Assembly: GCA_018268675.1 (NCBI GenBank)
Contig: JAFDWB010000090.1
Location: 1 to 64,000 of the forward strand
Length of the DNA: 64,000 bases
Direction of reading: 5' to 3'
Source of the DNA: Actinomycetota bacterium
GTDB lineage: Bacteria; Actinomycetota; Thermoleophilia; Solirubrobacterales; 70-9
In this document: positions 1 through 6,509 of the stretch, piece after piece
Layout: each line of letters starts with the position of its first letter
Position numbering within the stretch: the first letter of the stretch is position 1
The notes under the pieces: generated by a model
What the model saw: the letters and a program-made list of their open reading frames with translations, nothing else
The model's database searches: none
Told to the model about the DNA's origin: nothing
Made by a program: the position numbers and the translations under genes

Positions 1-111
1 CTCCTCACCGCCACCGACACCACCTTCACGAGCGGCTACGCCGGGATCGCCGGGGCCGGCAACGCCACCCGCCTCACCGAATTCAGGGCCGGGCCGCTGG
101 CGCCGTTCTGA
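1..111 (+). CDS. C-terminal end of a LamG/concanavalin-like secreted protein (partial)
   Basis: An open frame runs in from the left edge and ends with TGA. The last 36 residues include TSGYAGIAGAG and a closing TEFRAGPL, the usual way LamG/ConA-like lectin-glucanase folds end (a Gly-rich turn, then a final strand carrying F-x-A-G). The family binds or cleaves glycans outside the cell. Start, signal peptide and catalytic part lie outside the window, so only the domain type is suggested. Confidence 0.45.
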   Translation, partial: LLTATDTTFTSGYAGIAGAGNATRLTEFRAGPLAPF

Positions 112-528
112 AGGGCCGGAGGGGATGGGCGGGTCGATTCGCCTGGAAGGGTGCGGCCCTCCTTCGGACGATCCATCTCCCAATCTACGTCCGGACCACC
201 CGATGGCCGGGGTGGACCTTCACGCGGCGGGCCGCCCTGGAGCGGGCGAGCGAACGGGTCACCGGGCGTGAGCCTGGCCTGAGTCCCGCCGGCCTGGGCG
301 AACTTGCGGAAGGGGCCTGGTGGCGCCGCGACGATCCCCGGATTGACCGGCGCGCGCGGCTGAGAGCTCTCCAGGGTCTCGTTCCAGTCCTGGCCTCCCG
401 GAAAGACCTCGATTCACGCTCTCGGCAGCAAGCTGACCTACTCGAACGTGATGTCGACGGCGCGACGTCTTCGGGTGAAGTCGGTCAGTGGCTCCAGGAA
501 GCGGCCTCGCCGATCTCGCCCCACCTCG
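112..528. other. Gap with a start-less coding-like forward frame
   Basis: No complete gene is visible. One forward frame (codons starting at positions divisible by 3, best from about 204 to 530) has protein-like composition, for example ALERASERVTGREPG, ELAEGAWWRRDDPRID and RQQADLLERDVDG. It contains no ATG, GTG or TTG after position 111 and stays open to a TGA at 609, inside the convergent gene. It may be a gene remnant without its 5' end, or chance openness of GC-rich DNA. Confidence 0.3.
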
Positions 529-1743
529 TCACCCACCGAGCTCGGGAGGCGGGATCACACCTTGGCTCTCCAACGCCTGGGCGAGCCAGTCGCGCTCGAA
601 GTCGAGGATGAACCCCCAGGCTTCCGCGGCCGCGAGTCCGCCATCGCGGAGTGGAACGACGACGCTCTCGCGGGCTCGCCGTCGATCGATGCGGCGCCTA
701 CGCGCCACGATCCCCCGATCAAGGACGAAGGTGTCCTCCTCGATCTGATCGCGTATCACGGCGGCGCCGTCGGTGATCACCACTCCGAGCAGATGCTCCT
801 CCTCGCCGAGCGCTTCCCGAAAAAGGGAAGCCAGCGCATATGCCTTCGCGGTAAGAGGTTGCCGAGCCCAACCGGTCATGTGCCAAAGGTCGTCAAGCGA
901 ATCGATGACCAGCCAGTCCGCGCGCGATCTGCGCGTCTGATCCGCCTTCTTCCGCAGCCGATTCTTCAACCGTCGGTCGAATGCGACGTGTGGCAGTTGC
1001 AGGCTCCGCTCGCCCCCTGGCCCCTCCGGGGGGGCCACCTCAACCGAAACCTCACCGACGGTGACAGGTGGGAGTTTCACGCCACGGCCAACAAGAGAGG
1101 CACGGCTCCGCAGTTCCTCCAGTAACTCCGTCGTCTCCCGGGGGGAGAGCGCGGCCTCCACCGTGCCACGGAAGTCGACCTTGTGTTCGTCGCCGATCTG
1201 CCGAAGCTCATCGGAGATGCCATCTATCCATTTGTCGGCCGCCAGGGTCTTCTCGTCGCGGAGCTGTGCGAACACCTCGGCGCCGATCCGGGTCCGATCG
1301 TCGGCGATCAGAAGATCGGCCGCGGGACGCTTCCCGTCCTCGAGTCGAGGCTCGAGAGTGACCGTGTAGCCCTTGGCCAACGCCAGACCTGCGAGGCGGA
1401 GTTGCAATCGCGGAGACGCCAGCGCGTCGTCGCGAGAGGTCCGCCTGATGGTGGACCTCAGGCCGGCGATCCCCGGGCGGTCACGTAGAACCGCGAACCC
1501 GAGCGCCAGATCCAGCGTGTAGAGATAGGCGGAGAACAGGAACCAGCACCGGGCTATCTCGGGGGGAGGCTTTCCGGCGCCGCGCCACGCCTTCGGCCAC
1601 GGGGGTCCCAGCGTCTCCTCGAGGACATCAAGTGCCCATACGCCCGCGTCCCGCGCCTGCTCCGACCACGAGGTCGCGAGCATCCTTTCGCGCAGCCAAT
1701 CCCATTCGATCTCCGGTGGACTCGTCGCCGGGGTCGTACTCAC
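529..1743 (-). CDS. Uncharacterised 404-aa protein with a possible restriction-nuclease-like core
   Basis: Unrecognised protein. The middle reads like a PD-(D/E)XK-type fold: a helix ending LALAKGYTVTLEP, then KRPAADLLI, then TRIGAEVFAQ. This matches the D...E-V pattern of several 'conserved hypothetical' nuclease-like families, but the canonical E-x-K lysine is replaced by Phe. A basic region RLKNRLRKKADQTRR and a strand ADWLVIDSLDD follow, and the C-terminus holds a second mixed domain (LLGVVITDGAA). No signal peptide or membrane segment is seen. The ATG lies in a 4-bp overlap with the upstream gene, so the two are probably co-transcribed. Codon use is like the rest of the island. The function is unknown, and nuclease activity is only a fold-level guess. 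Confidence 0.55.
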   Translation of the reverse strand: MSTTPATSPPEIEWDWLRERMLATSWSEQARDAGVWALDVLEETLGPPWPKAWRGAGKPPPEIARCWFLFSAYLYTLDLALGFAVLRDRPGIAGLRSTIRRTSRDDALASPRLQLRLAGLALAKGYTVTLEPRLEDGKRPAADLLIADDRTRIGAEVFAQLRDEKTLAADKWIDGISDELRQIGDEHKVDFRGTVEAALSPRETTELLEELRSRASLVGRGVKLPPVTVGEVSVEVAPPEGPGGERSLQLPHVAFDRRLKNRLRKKADQTRRSRADWLVIDSLDDLWHMTGWARQPLTAKAYALASLFREALGEEEHLLGVVITDGAAVIRDQIEEDTFVLDRGIVARRRRIDRRRARESVVVPLRDGGLAAAEAWGFILDFERDWLAQALESQGVIPPPELGG

Positions 1744-2150
1744 CGAGACGATCCGAGTGGGTCGACCGGGATCGACAGGTCGGAAGGTAGGTGCCCGACG
1801 CTCGCCTCCAGGAGGTCCTCGGCGGCCGACCTCTCCTGTTCCGAGCCCCGCTCGTGTCGCCAGGGCCGCGCACGCACGATTTGCGGCTCCGTGAGCTGAT
1901 CTTCCAGCGAGGGCGCATACTCCTCACCCTCGCGGATCGTCGCCAGCTCCTGCTGGGTGAGGACTTCTGCGACGACCACCGCCAATACGACGGGCGGGTC
2001 GTCACGATCTGCCTTTCTGCCGATCGATCTTCCCCCGGTATTGACCACCGGGTGGTTGCCGAATGCCCGTTGCAAAAGCTCAGTTGCGTCCATGTCCGTC
2101 GGCACGCGTTCCGGCTCGCGCAGCCGAACCGACAACTCCCGCGGTGCCAC
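1740..2150 (-). CDS. Hypothetical protein, 136 aa, possibly 5'-truncated by a frameshift
   Basis: Unrecognised protein. The chosen start is a GTG; its stop overlaps the next ATG by 4 bp, which supports the 3' end. The region RAFGNHPVVNTGGRSI followed by PPVVLAVVVAEVLTQ looks genuinely coding. Just upstream in another frame, a GTG at 2262 opens a convincing N-terminus (MTDASFDVVLVLTVEV, then RPIRLDDLK). This suggests the real gene runs 2262-1740 with one frameshift near 2165-2190, either a sequencing error or gene decay. The product is probably a small soluble alpha/beta protein working with the 404-aa neighbour. The start is uncertain. Confidence 0.4.
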   Translation of the reverse strand: MAPRELSVRLREPERVPTDMDATELLQRAFGNHPVVNTGGRSIGRKADRDDPPVVLAVVVAEVLTQQELATIREGEEYAPSLEDQLTEPQIVRARPWRHERGSEQERSAAEDLLEASVGHLPSDLSIPVDPLGSSR

Positions 2151-2262
2151 CCGGGGCAGAACCTCTCGCCAGCGGGCCCCGCTTCAGGTCATCGAGCCTA
2201 ATTGGGCGGCCCGAGACCTCCACCGTCAGGACAAGTACGACATCGAACGATGCATCGGTCAC

Positions 2263-2586
2263 GCAGTAACCTTACCCTGACCTGGCTCCGATGGGCGGCG
2301 ATTGGGCGACGAACCCGGTTCTGCCTCTCGGACGGCTCGGAATTGAAGGGAAGCGGCGCGAATCCGCTCCCCTGGTGTTCGGCGGCACGCCAGAGACGGC
2401 TCGAATTCCGGACCTGACTTTCTTCGGTCATGTGATCGCGGGCTTCGATCGGCCGTCGACGATCGCCTGGATCCACATCTGCCCCCGATGGTCACCGGCA
2501 ATCGGCGACGCCCGGCTCGACCTGCTCCTCGTCTGCCGCGACCAGCAGCCCCTCGCTGTCATCCGGATCGTCGAGGTCGACCAGCT
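2263..2586. other. Gap of the left island with one orphan reverse frame
   Basis: No convincing complete gene. Reverse-strand positions 2586-2492 carry a protein-like segment (TDLKLVDLDDPDDSEG, then LLVAADEEQVEPG, stop at 2492) with no start of its own. It fits as the continuation of the small gene starting at 2730 if a single frameshift lies near 2600-2620. The remaining 230 bp show no repeat, promoter or hairpin that I can defend. Confidence 0.35.
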
Positions 2587-2730
2587 TCAGATCGGTGGGG
2601 CGAGTCGGGACCCCCGACCTTCGTGCATCGTCATGCCGTCCTCGCCATAGCCGAGCAGTTCCTCGCGCTCGGCCTTGCTCATCGGCCGGTCCACACCACG
2701 ACCATCTCCGTCGCCACGATCGCCCGTCAT
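2587..2730 (-). CDS. Small hypothetical protein, probably frameshifted
   Basis: Short frame starting MTGDRGDGDGRG with an internal MSKAEREELLGYGEDG, closed by TGA after 47 residues. The adjoining frame continues with a charged, protein-like sequence to a stop at 2492, giving a likely original length near 79 residues. The ATG follows GAGGAG directly, with no spacing, so MSKAER (ATG at 2682) is an alternative start. It lies just downstream of the one-TM small protein in the same direction. No family is recognised. Confidence 0.3.
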   Translation of the reverse strand: MTGDRGDGDGRGVDRPMSKAEREELLGYGEDGMTMHEGRGSRLAPPI

Positions 2731-2734
2731 CTCC

Positions 2735-3037
2735 TCACGGCTTCCTCATCCGTCTGTTTCTCGCCGCCCAGCCTCCAGCTCCCGGCAGATCGCCCGGTAG
2801 AGCCTCTCGCCCGCCGCCGAGAGACGTCTGCGAGCCAAGTGGGCGGAAAGGAAGAGCGCGACGGCGCAGATTCGAGCCCGTCGACGTCGACCCCCGGCCC
2901 TCGCCCTGTTCGTCCACCGAGAGCACCACCAGCCACCCCGCCGCGGCGATCATCACCATCAGCATCACGACGGTCGCGCCGAACAGCGAGGTCGCGTGGA
3001 TGAACAGGCGCCTGATGCGTCTCTCCCGTCGATCCAT
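2735..3037 (-). CDS. Small single-pass membrane protein with an apparent frameshift
   Basis: Starts MDRRERRIRRLF, then a clear transmembrane helix at about residues 17-38 (TSLFGATVVMLMVM, then AAAGWLVVLSV): a basic cytoplasmic end and an outward C-terminus. From about residue 55 this frame becomes Arg/Pro-rich and unconvincing. The +1 frame over the same DNA is strongly protein-like (CAVALFLSAHLARRRL, then GERLYRAICRELEAG) and stops at 2746. Either the gene carries a frameshift near 2870, or two small overlapping genes exist. The function is unknown. It lies 105 bp below the regulator run. Confidence 0.35.
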   Translation of the reverse strand: MDRRERRIRRLFIHATSLFGATVVMLMVMIAAAGWLVVLSVDEQGEGRGSTSTGSNLRRRALPFRPLGSQTSLGGGREALPGDLPGAGGWAARNRRMRKP

Positions 3038-3142
3038 CCAGGCGAAGTTAGGCTCTGGCGGAGGCCGGTCGCCAGATCGAGACTTTCGGAGCACCTCCCG
3101 TCACAGGACAGACCGAAATGACGAAGAGGGCGAGAAGAGCGC

Positions 3143-3454
3143 TCAGGACCGACCTCTCCGCCGGACGAGATACCGACCGCCCACCCCACGTGATTCCTCC
3201 GAGGGGACCCAGCTGACGCCCGCGAGCAGCTCGTCGAGGGTCGTGATACCCGGAAGCGAGGCGGCCAGCCTCACCAGGATGTCCACGGTCGCGCCCGCGC
3301 GGCCCTCCTCCACGGAGGCCACCCGTTTCGTCGAGACCGCCGCCCGCGACCCGAGCTCGGCGCGGCCCATCCCGGCCCGGAGACGGCGGACCGTCAGGTT
3401 GTGTCCGAGCCGCTCGCGGGCCCCCCGGGTGAGGCCCCAGTCGGTCGTGTCCAC
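3143..3454 (-). CDS. Small XRE-family transcriptional regulator (last of the regulator run)
   Basis: 103 aa, GTG start. An HTH_3/Cro-like five-helix domain spans about residues 15-70: LGHNLTVRRLRAGMGRAEL, recognition helix around VSTKRVASVEEG, then the LVRLAASLPGITTLDELLAG helix. After the HTH come the short signature GVSWVPSE and a final strand GGRYLV, shared with three neighbouring HTH proteins. There is no effector domain, so it is a DNA-binding subunit that may pair with the others. It is the most distal gene of a ten-gene reverse-strand array, 3 bp from the gene before it. The XRE fold is clear; the target is unknown. Confidence 0.75.
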   Translation of the reverse strand: MDTTDWGLTRGARERLGHNLTVRRLRAGMGRAELGSRAAVSTKRVASVEEGRAGATVDILVRLAASLPGITTLDELLAGVSWVPSEESRGVGGRYLVRRRGRS

Positions 3455-3457
3455 CGC

Positions 3458-3868
3458 CTAGACCTCCGCCTCGGGCGGGCTCCCACGCGGCCTGCCTTCC
3501 TTCAGGGCCGCGACCTCGGCGACCAGGTCGGGGTCGTCCAGGACCTCGAACCGGCCTTCCGCGACGACCACCTCGTAGGGTGCCCACTCGACCCCGGCGA
3601 GGAGGGCGGAGGGCCTGACCGCGAGCGAGCCGGCCAGCCGCAGGGCCAGGCCGATACTCGGCATGTGTCCCCCGGCCTCCTCGATCTCCCGCAGGAGCTC
3701 GACACCGAGACCGGCGCGGGAGGCGAGCTCCTCCAGGGAGAGGCCCTTCTTCTTTCGGATGCGCCGAAGGTTCGTCGCGAGGCGCCTCAGCAGTGGGGAG
3801 GGATCCGGCGCGGCCCGCCGTCGGGCACCGGCCACGGCGGCCTCGGGGGTCCCGGGAGGCCCACTCAC
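3458..3868 (-). CDS. XRE-family transcriptional regulator, 136 aa
   Basis: GTG start inside a 4-bp overlap with the preceding gene. A disordered Ala/Arg/Pro N-terminus of about 25 residues precedes a textbook Cro/CI-type HTH (ATNLRRIRKKKGLSLEELA, ASRAGLGVELLREIEEAG, LALRLAGSLAVRPSALLAG). The shared post-HTH signature GVEWAPYEV and strand EGRFEVLDD follow. The C-terminus (VAEVAALKEGRPRGSPP) is charged and probably unstructured. It is co-translated with the other members of the regulator array. The DNA target and signal cannot be read from the sequence. Confidence 0.8.
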   Translation of the reverse strand: MSGPPGTPEAAVAGARRRAAPDPSPLLRRLATNLRRIRKKKGLSLEELASRAGLGVELLREIEEAGGHMPSIGLALRLAGSLAVRPSALLAGVEWAPYEVVVAEGRFEVLDDPDLVAEVAALKEGRPRGSPPEAEV

Positions 3869-4152
3869 TCCAGGCCCTCCTCGGTCAAGTAGACGCCCCC
3901 GATCGCATGGGTGCCCGGTGCCCAGCGGATCCCCGCCACGAGTTCGGCCGGCTCGACCTCGACGGCCGCGGCGAGCCGGAGCAGGCTGTCGAGCCTGGGC
4001 TCCTGACCGCCCCGCTCATAGAGGCTGATCTCGGTGCGGTGGATCTCGACGACGTTCCCGAGCTCGGCTTGCGACATCCCGGCCAGGAGTCGTGCCCTGG
4101 CGAGCAGCAGGCCGAATCTCCCGCTCGGGCCCGTCACCTGACTCGGACCCAT
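3865..4152 (-). CDS. Small XRE-family transcriptional regulator, 95 aa
   Basis: A minimal Cro-like HTH fills most of the protein: FGLLLARARLLAGMSQAEL, then NVVEIHRTEISLYERGGQ, then LLRLAAAVEVEPAELVAG. It closes with the family signature GIRWAPGTHAIGG and VYLTEEG. The ATG lies inside the 3' end of the previous regulator, and the TGA overlaps the next GTG by 4 bp, so translation is coupled on both sides. It closely resembles the regulator before it (both have IHRTE[VI]SL), which suggests a recent local duplication. Confidence 0.8.
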   Translation of the reverse strand: MGPSQVTGPSGRFGLLLARARLLAGMSQAELGNVVEIHRTEISLYERGGQEPRLDSLLRLAAAVEVEPAELVAGIRWAPGTHAIGGVYLTEEGLE

Positions 4153-4460
4153 CCGCCGGCCACCCAGACGGACCGACGGCCTCCGACCGCCTCCATTTCG
4201 GGCACGGCCCGCACCGGGTCGATGCTCCAGGCCAGCCCCTCGAGCAGCTGCGCCGGCTCCACCTCGACGGCACCGGCCAACCGCACAATGGTGCCGAGCG
4301 TCGGCATCCGCAGCCGCCGCTCGAGCAGGCTGACCTCGGTGCGGTGGATACCCGCCCTGATCGCGACCTCCGTCTGGACGAGACCGGAGCGATGGCGGAG
4401 CACGGTCAGGTTCTCGCCGAACCGGTCGAGGCTGCGGGCGCGCTGGGCACCGTCGATCAT
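4134..4460 (-). CDS. Small XRE-family transcriptional regulator, 108 aa
   Basis: The start MIDGAQRARSLDRFG is chosen because its ATG overlaps the upstream stop by 4 bp. HTH at residues 13-70: ENLTVLRHRSGLVQTEVAI, GIHRTEVSLLERRLRMPTL, IVRLAGAVEVEPAQLLEG. The C-terminal signature is a divergent GLAWSIDPV followed by strands RRSVWVAGGWVRV. It overlaps the next regulator gene by 19 bp. It is a sister of the 95-aa protein; the similarity is concentrated in the recognition helix, so both may read related DNA sites. Confidence 0.78.
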   Translation of the reverse strand: MIDGAQRARSLDRFGENLTVLRHRSGLVQTEVAIRAGIHRTEVSLLERRLRMPTLGTIVRLAGAVEVEPAQLLEGLAWSIDPVRAVPEMEAVGGRRSVWVAGGWVRVR

Positions 4461-4945
4461 CGCCTTGCCTCCCCCTCCTCGGCGTCCGCCCGACCGGGCG
4501 CGCCCGCCAGTCCGTAGCCGACGCCGCGGGCCGTCGCGATCAGCTCGCCTGCCCCGGCCTCGGCCAGTCTCGCCCGCAGCCTCCGCACCGTCGCGGTGAC
4601 CCTCTGCTCGTCGACGCCTACGCGCGGCGCGAATCCCCACACCGCCTCCAGGAGCTCGGCCTTCGTGAACATCCGGTCGGTGCGCCTGACGAGGACCGCG
4701 AACAGGTCGAACTCCCTCCGGCTCAGCCGGACCTCGGTCCCGTCGACCATGACACGGCGGCGCGGGGGGCCGGTCGCGACGCCCCCGCAGACCGCCCGCC
4801 AGAGCTCCCTGATGCCCCCGCGGACGTGCACCGACCACTCACCGTCCGCCGCGCCCGAGGTTTTGACCTGCCCGGCGCCGGTGTCGAGGACCACGGTCGT
4901 CGGCCTGGTCTCCGCGTCCCCGCCGGGGATCGCCTGTCCCTCCAT
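4457..4945 (-). CDS. Stand-alone OmpR/PhoB-type winged-helix DNA-binding protein
   Basis: 162 aa without a receiver domain. The first 65 residues are unassigned (GEWSVHVRGGIRELW). The Trans_reg_C winged helix follows: RRRVMVDGTEVRLSRREFD, LFAVLVRRTDRMFTKAELL, EAVWGFAPRVGVDEQRVTA and wing ATARGVGYGLAG. It aligns with the DNA-binding half of the full response regulator about 2 kb away in the same run. Transcription continues through a 4-bp overlap into the XRE genes. With no phospho-acceptor domain it cannot be switched by a histidine kinase; its input may come through partner proteins. Confidence 0.8.
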   Translation of the reverse strand: MEGQAIPGGDAETRPTTVVLDTGAGQVKTSGAADGEWSVHVRGGIRELWRAVCGGVATGPPRRRVMVDGTEVRLSRREFDLFAVLVRRTDRMFTKAELLEAVWGFAPRVGVDEQRVTATVRRLRARLAEAGAGELIATARGVGYGLAGAPGRADAEEGEARR

Positions 4946-5323
4946 CTAGGACAGCCCCTTCGAGGACCCGGATGCCGGTGGTGGGGTCCGCAGCAGACGC
5001 TCGAACGCGCGGAACGCCTCGTGCCCGGCGACCGCCCGCTCGTATTCGTTTCGCTCGTCGACTTCCTCGGCCAGTCGGTGGAGGGGCTTCCGCGCGCCGC
5101 GGTCGGGCAGGAGCAGGTTGCCGGACGAGAGCGCCGCGGTCAGGCGGGCATGGGCCGCCACCTCCGACACGGCCCTCTCGGGGTGCGGGTTGCGGTCGAG
5201 GTAGGCGAGATCCTGGGCGAGGACGCTCAGCGCGTTGCCGATCTCCTCCTTGAGGATCTCGATCTGGGGCCGGGGGAGATCGACCGCGACCGGATGGATG
5301 GCGACGCGCTTGGGCGGCGTCAC
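4946..5323 (-). CDS. Small helical protein, paralogue of the 139-aa island protein
   Basis: 125 aa, GTG start overlapping the upstream stop by 4 bp. All-helical prediction with the segment IEILKEEIGNALSVLAQDL, then HPERAVSEVAAHARLTAAL, then a loop LLLPDRGARKP and the helix LAEEVDERNEYERAV. The same layout (REVFSALYGRAGNLARLNR, IREVAALGRLAESLQDGG, VRVPDRAA, ADVDDLHAYEQIYERCERA) occurs in the product encoded at 6090-6509. There is no known domain and no membrane segment. Sitting beside a winged-helix protein in both copies, it is a candidate adaptor or sensor subunit (inference). Confidence 0.6.
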   Translation of the reverse strand: MTPPKRVAIHPVAVDLPRPQIEILKEEIGNALSVLAQDLAYLDRNPHPERAVSEVAAHARLTAALSSGNLLLPDRGARKPLHRLAEEVDERNEYERAVAGHEAFRAFERLLRTPPPASGSSKGLS

Positions 5324-6093
5324 CGGCGATCCTCCTCCGCGGCCATGTCGATCGTGGCGTCGCCGTCCGCCTCGCGCGGCAGGCCGCCGATCATCCTGCC
5401 GTCGACCGGCCCCCCGGACGGCGGCGGCCCCGGCGGGAGCAGATCCCCGGCCCCGACCGACAGCGCCTCCGCAAGAGCCGACAGCACGTCGGCGGCAGGC
5501 TCCTCGGCGCCCAGGATGTAGGCGACGATGTTCACCACGTCCATGTCGGCCTCGTCGGCGAGCTCGCCGACCGTCAGGCCCCGGGACCTGCGTGTCGCCT
5601 CCAACCTCCCTCCGAAGGCCCGGAGCCGGCGTCGGAGGGCGGCCTCCTGGTTCAGGTCCCGCCCGAGCCAGCGCCCGGCCGCCATGTCCTTCTGAAGGTT
5701 CCTCACTAGCGCTTCGAGCACCGCCCGGAGCGCGTCGCGGAGCTCGACCTCCCCCTCGTGGCGCGCCCCGTTCATCGCGGCCACGCGATCCTCCATGAAC
5801 TCGACGGCCCCCCTGCCGGGGAGGCCGCCGCCGCGGAGCCAGTCGAGCACGGCCGCGGTCAGGAGGAGTTCCTCCGCCGCCCGCTCCGTGATCCCGCGCG
5901 AGGCGGCGTCGTCGACCAGGCAGTCGAGGTCCCCCTCCAGGGAGTCGACCACCCGGGCGCGGTCCTCCGCGGCCAGGCCGGCGACCCGATCGGCCCCACC
6001 GTCGATGAGATCGCGGCCACGGCCGATCAGCCCCAGGCAACCGTCGAGCAGGGCGACCAAGGCCGACCTGCCGATCGGGAACGATCCGCTCAT
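5320..6093 (-). CDS. Long XRE-like HTH protein, second copy in the island
   Basis: 257 aa starting MSGSFPIGRSALV; its ATG overlaps the upstream stop by 4 bp. The N-terminal half is helical and acidic (ARVVDSLEGDLDCLVDDAA, then TERAAEELLLTAAVLDWLRG). The middle is LGRDLNQEAALRRRLRAFG, and the C-terminal third is a Cro-like HTH (LEATRRSRGLTVGELADEA, DMDVVNIVAYILGAEEP, LAEALSVGAGDLLPPG). The whole layout matches the 272-aa protein encoded at 7276-8094, so these are paralogues from a module duplication. The N-terminal domain is unrecognised and may sense or bind a partner. Confidence 0.65.
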   Translation of the reverse strand: MSGSFPIGRSALVALLDGCLGLIGRGRDLIDGGADRVAGLAAEDRARVVDSLEGDLDCLVDDAASRGITERAAEELLLTAAVLDWLRGGGLPGRGAVEFMEDRVAAMNGARHEGEVELRDALRAVLEALVRNLQKDMAAGRWLGRDLNQEAALRRRLRAFGGRLEATRRSRGLTVGELADEADMDVVNIVAYILGAEEPAADVLSALAEALSVGAGDLLPPGPPPSGGPVDGRMIGGLPREADGDATIDMAAEEDRR

Positions 6094-6509
6094 CGGCGAT
6101 CGCCGCCCGCGTCGGCGTCGCCCGGCCCGCCCCTCGCGTCCCGGTCGGCCTCGCCGAAGAGCCGCACGAGCGCGTGGATCGCATCGTGCTCCCACATCGC
6201 CCGCTCGCAACGCTCATAGATCTGTTCGTAGGCGTGGAGGTCATCGACGTCGGCGGCCAGGCCGACGGCGACCTCCGCGGCCGCCCGGTCGGGGACCCGT
6301 ACACCGCCGTCCTGGAGCGATTCCGCCAGCCGACCGAGCGCGGCGACCTCGCGTATCGCCGCCTTCGGGTCGGGGAGGCGGTTCAGCCTGGCGAGGTTCC
6401 CCGCACGGCCGTAGAGGGCGCTGAAGACCTCCCGCCGCACGAAGGAGATCTGCTCCTCGGACAGCCTCTCGAGCCGGGCCTTGGTATCGCGCTCGCGACG
6501 CCCGCTCAC
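6090..6509 (-). CDS. Small helical protein, 139 aa
   Basis: Charged start MSGRRERDTKARLERLSEE, then three predicted helices and the motif VRVPDRAAAEVAVG also seen in the 125-aa paralogue. The last helix (ERAMWEHDAIHALVRLFGE) corresponds to EYERAVAGHEAFRAFERLL there. The C-terminus is Gly/Asp-rich and probably disordered. It overlaps both neighbours by 4 bp, between the response regulator upstream and the second long HTH protein downstream. No family is recognised; the fixed association with a winged-helix gene suggests a dedicated partner. Confidence 0.6.
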   Translation of the reverse strand: MSGRRERDTKARLERLSEEQISFVRREVFSALYGRAGNLARLNRLPDPKAAIREVAALGRLAESLQDGGVRVPDRAAAEVAVGLAADVDDLHAYEQIYERCERAMWEHDAIHALVRLFGEADRDARGGPGDADAGGDRR

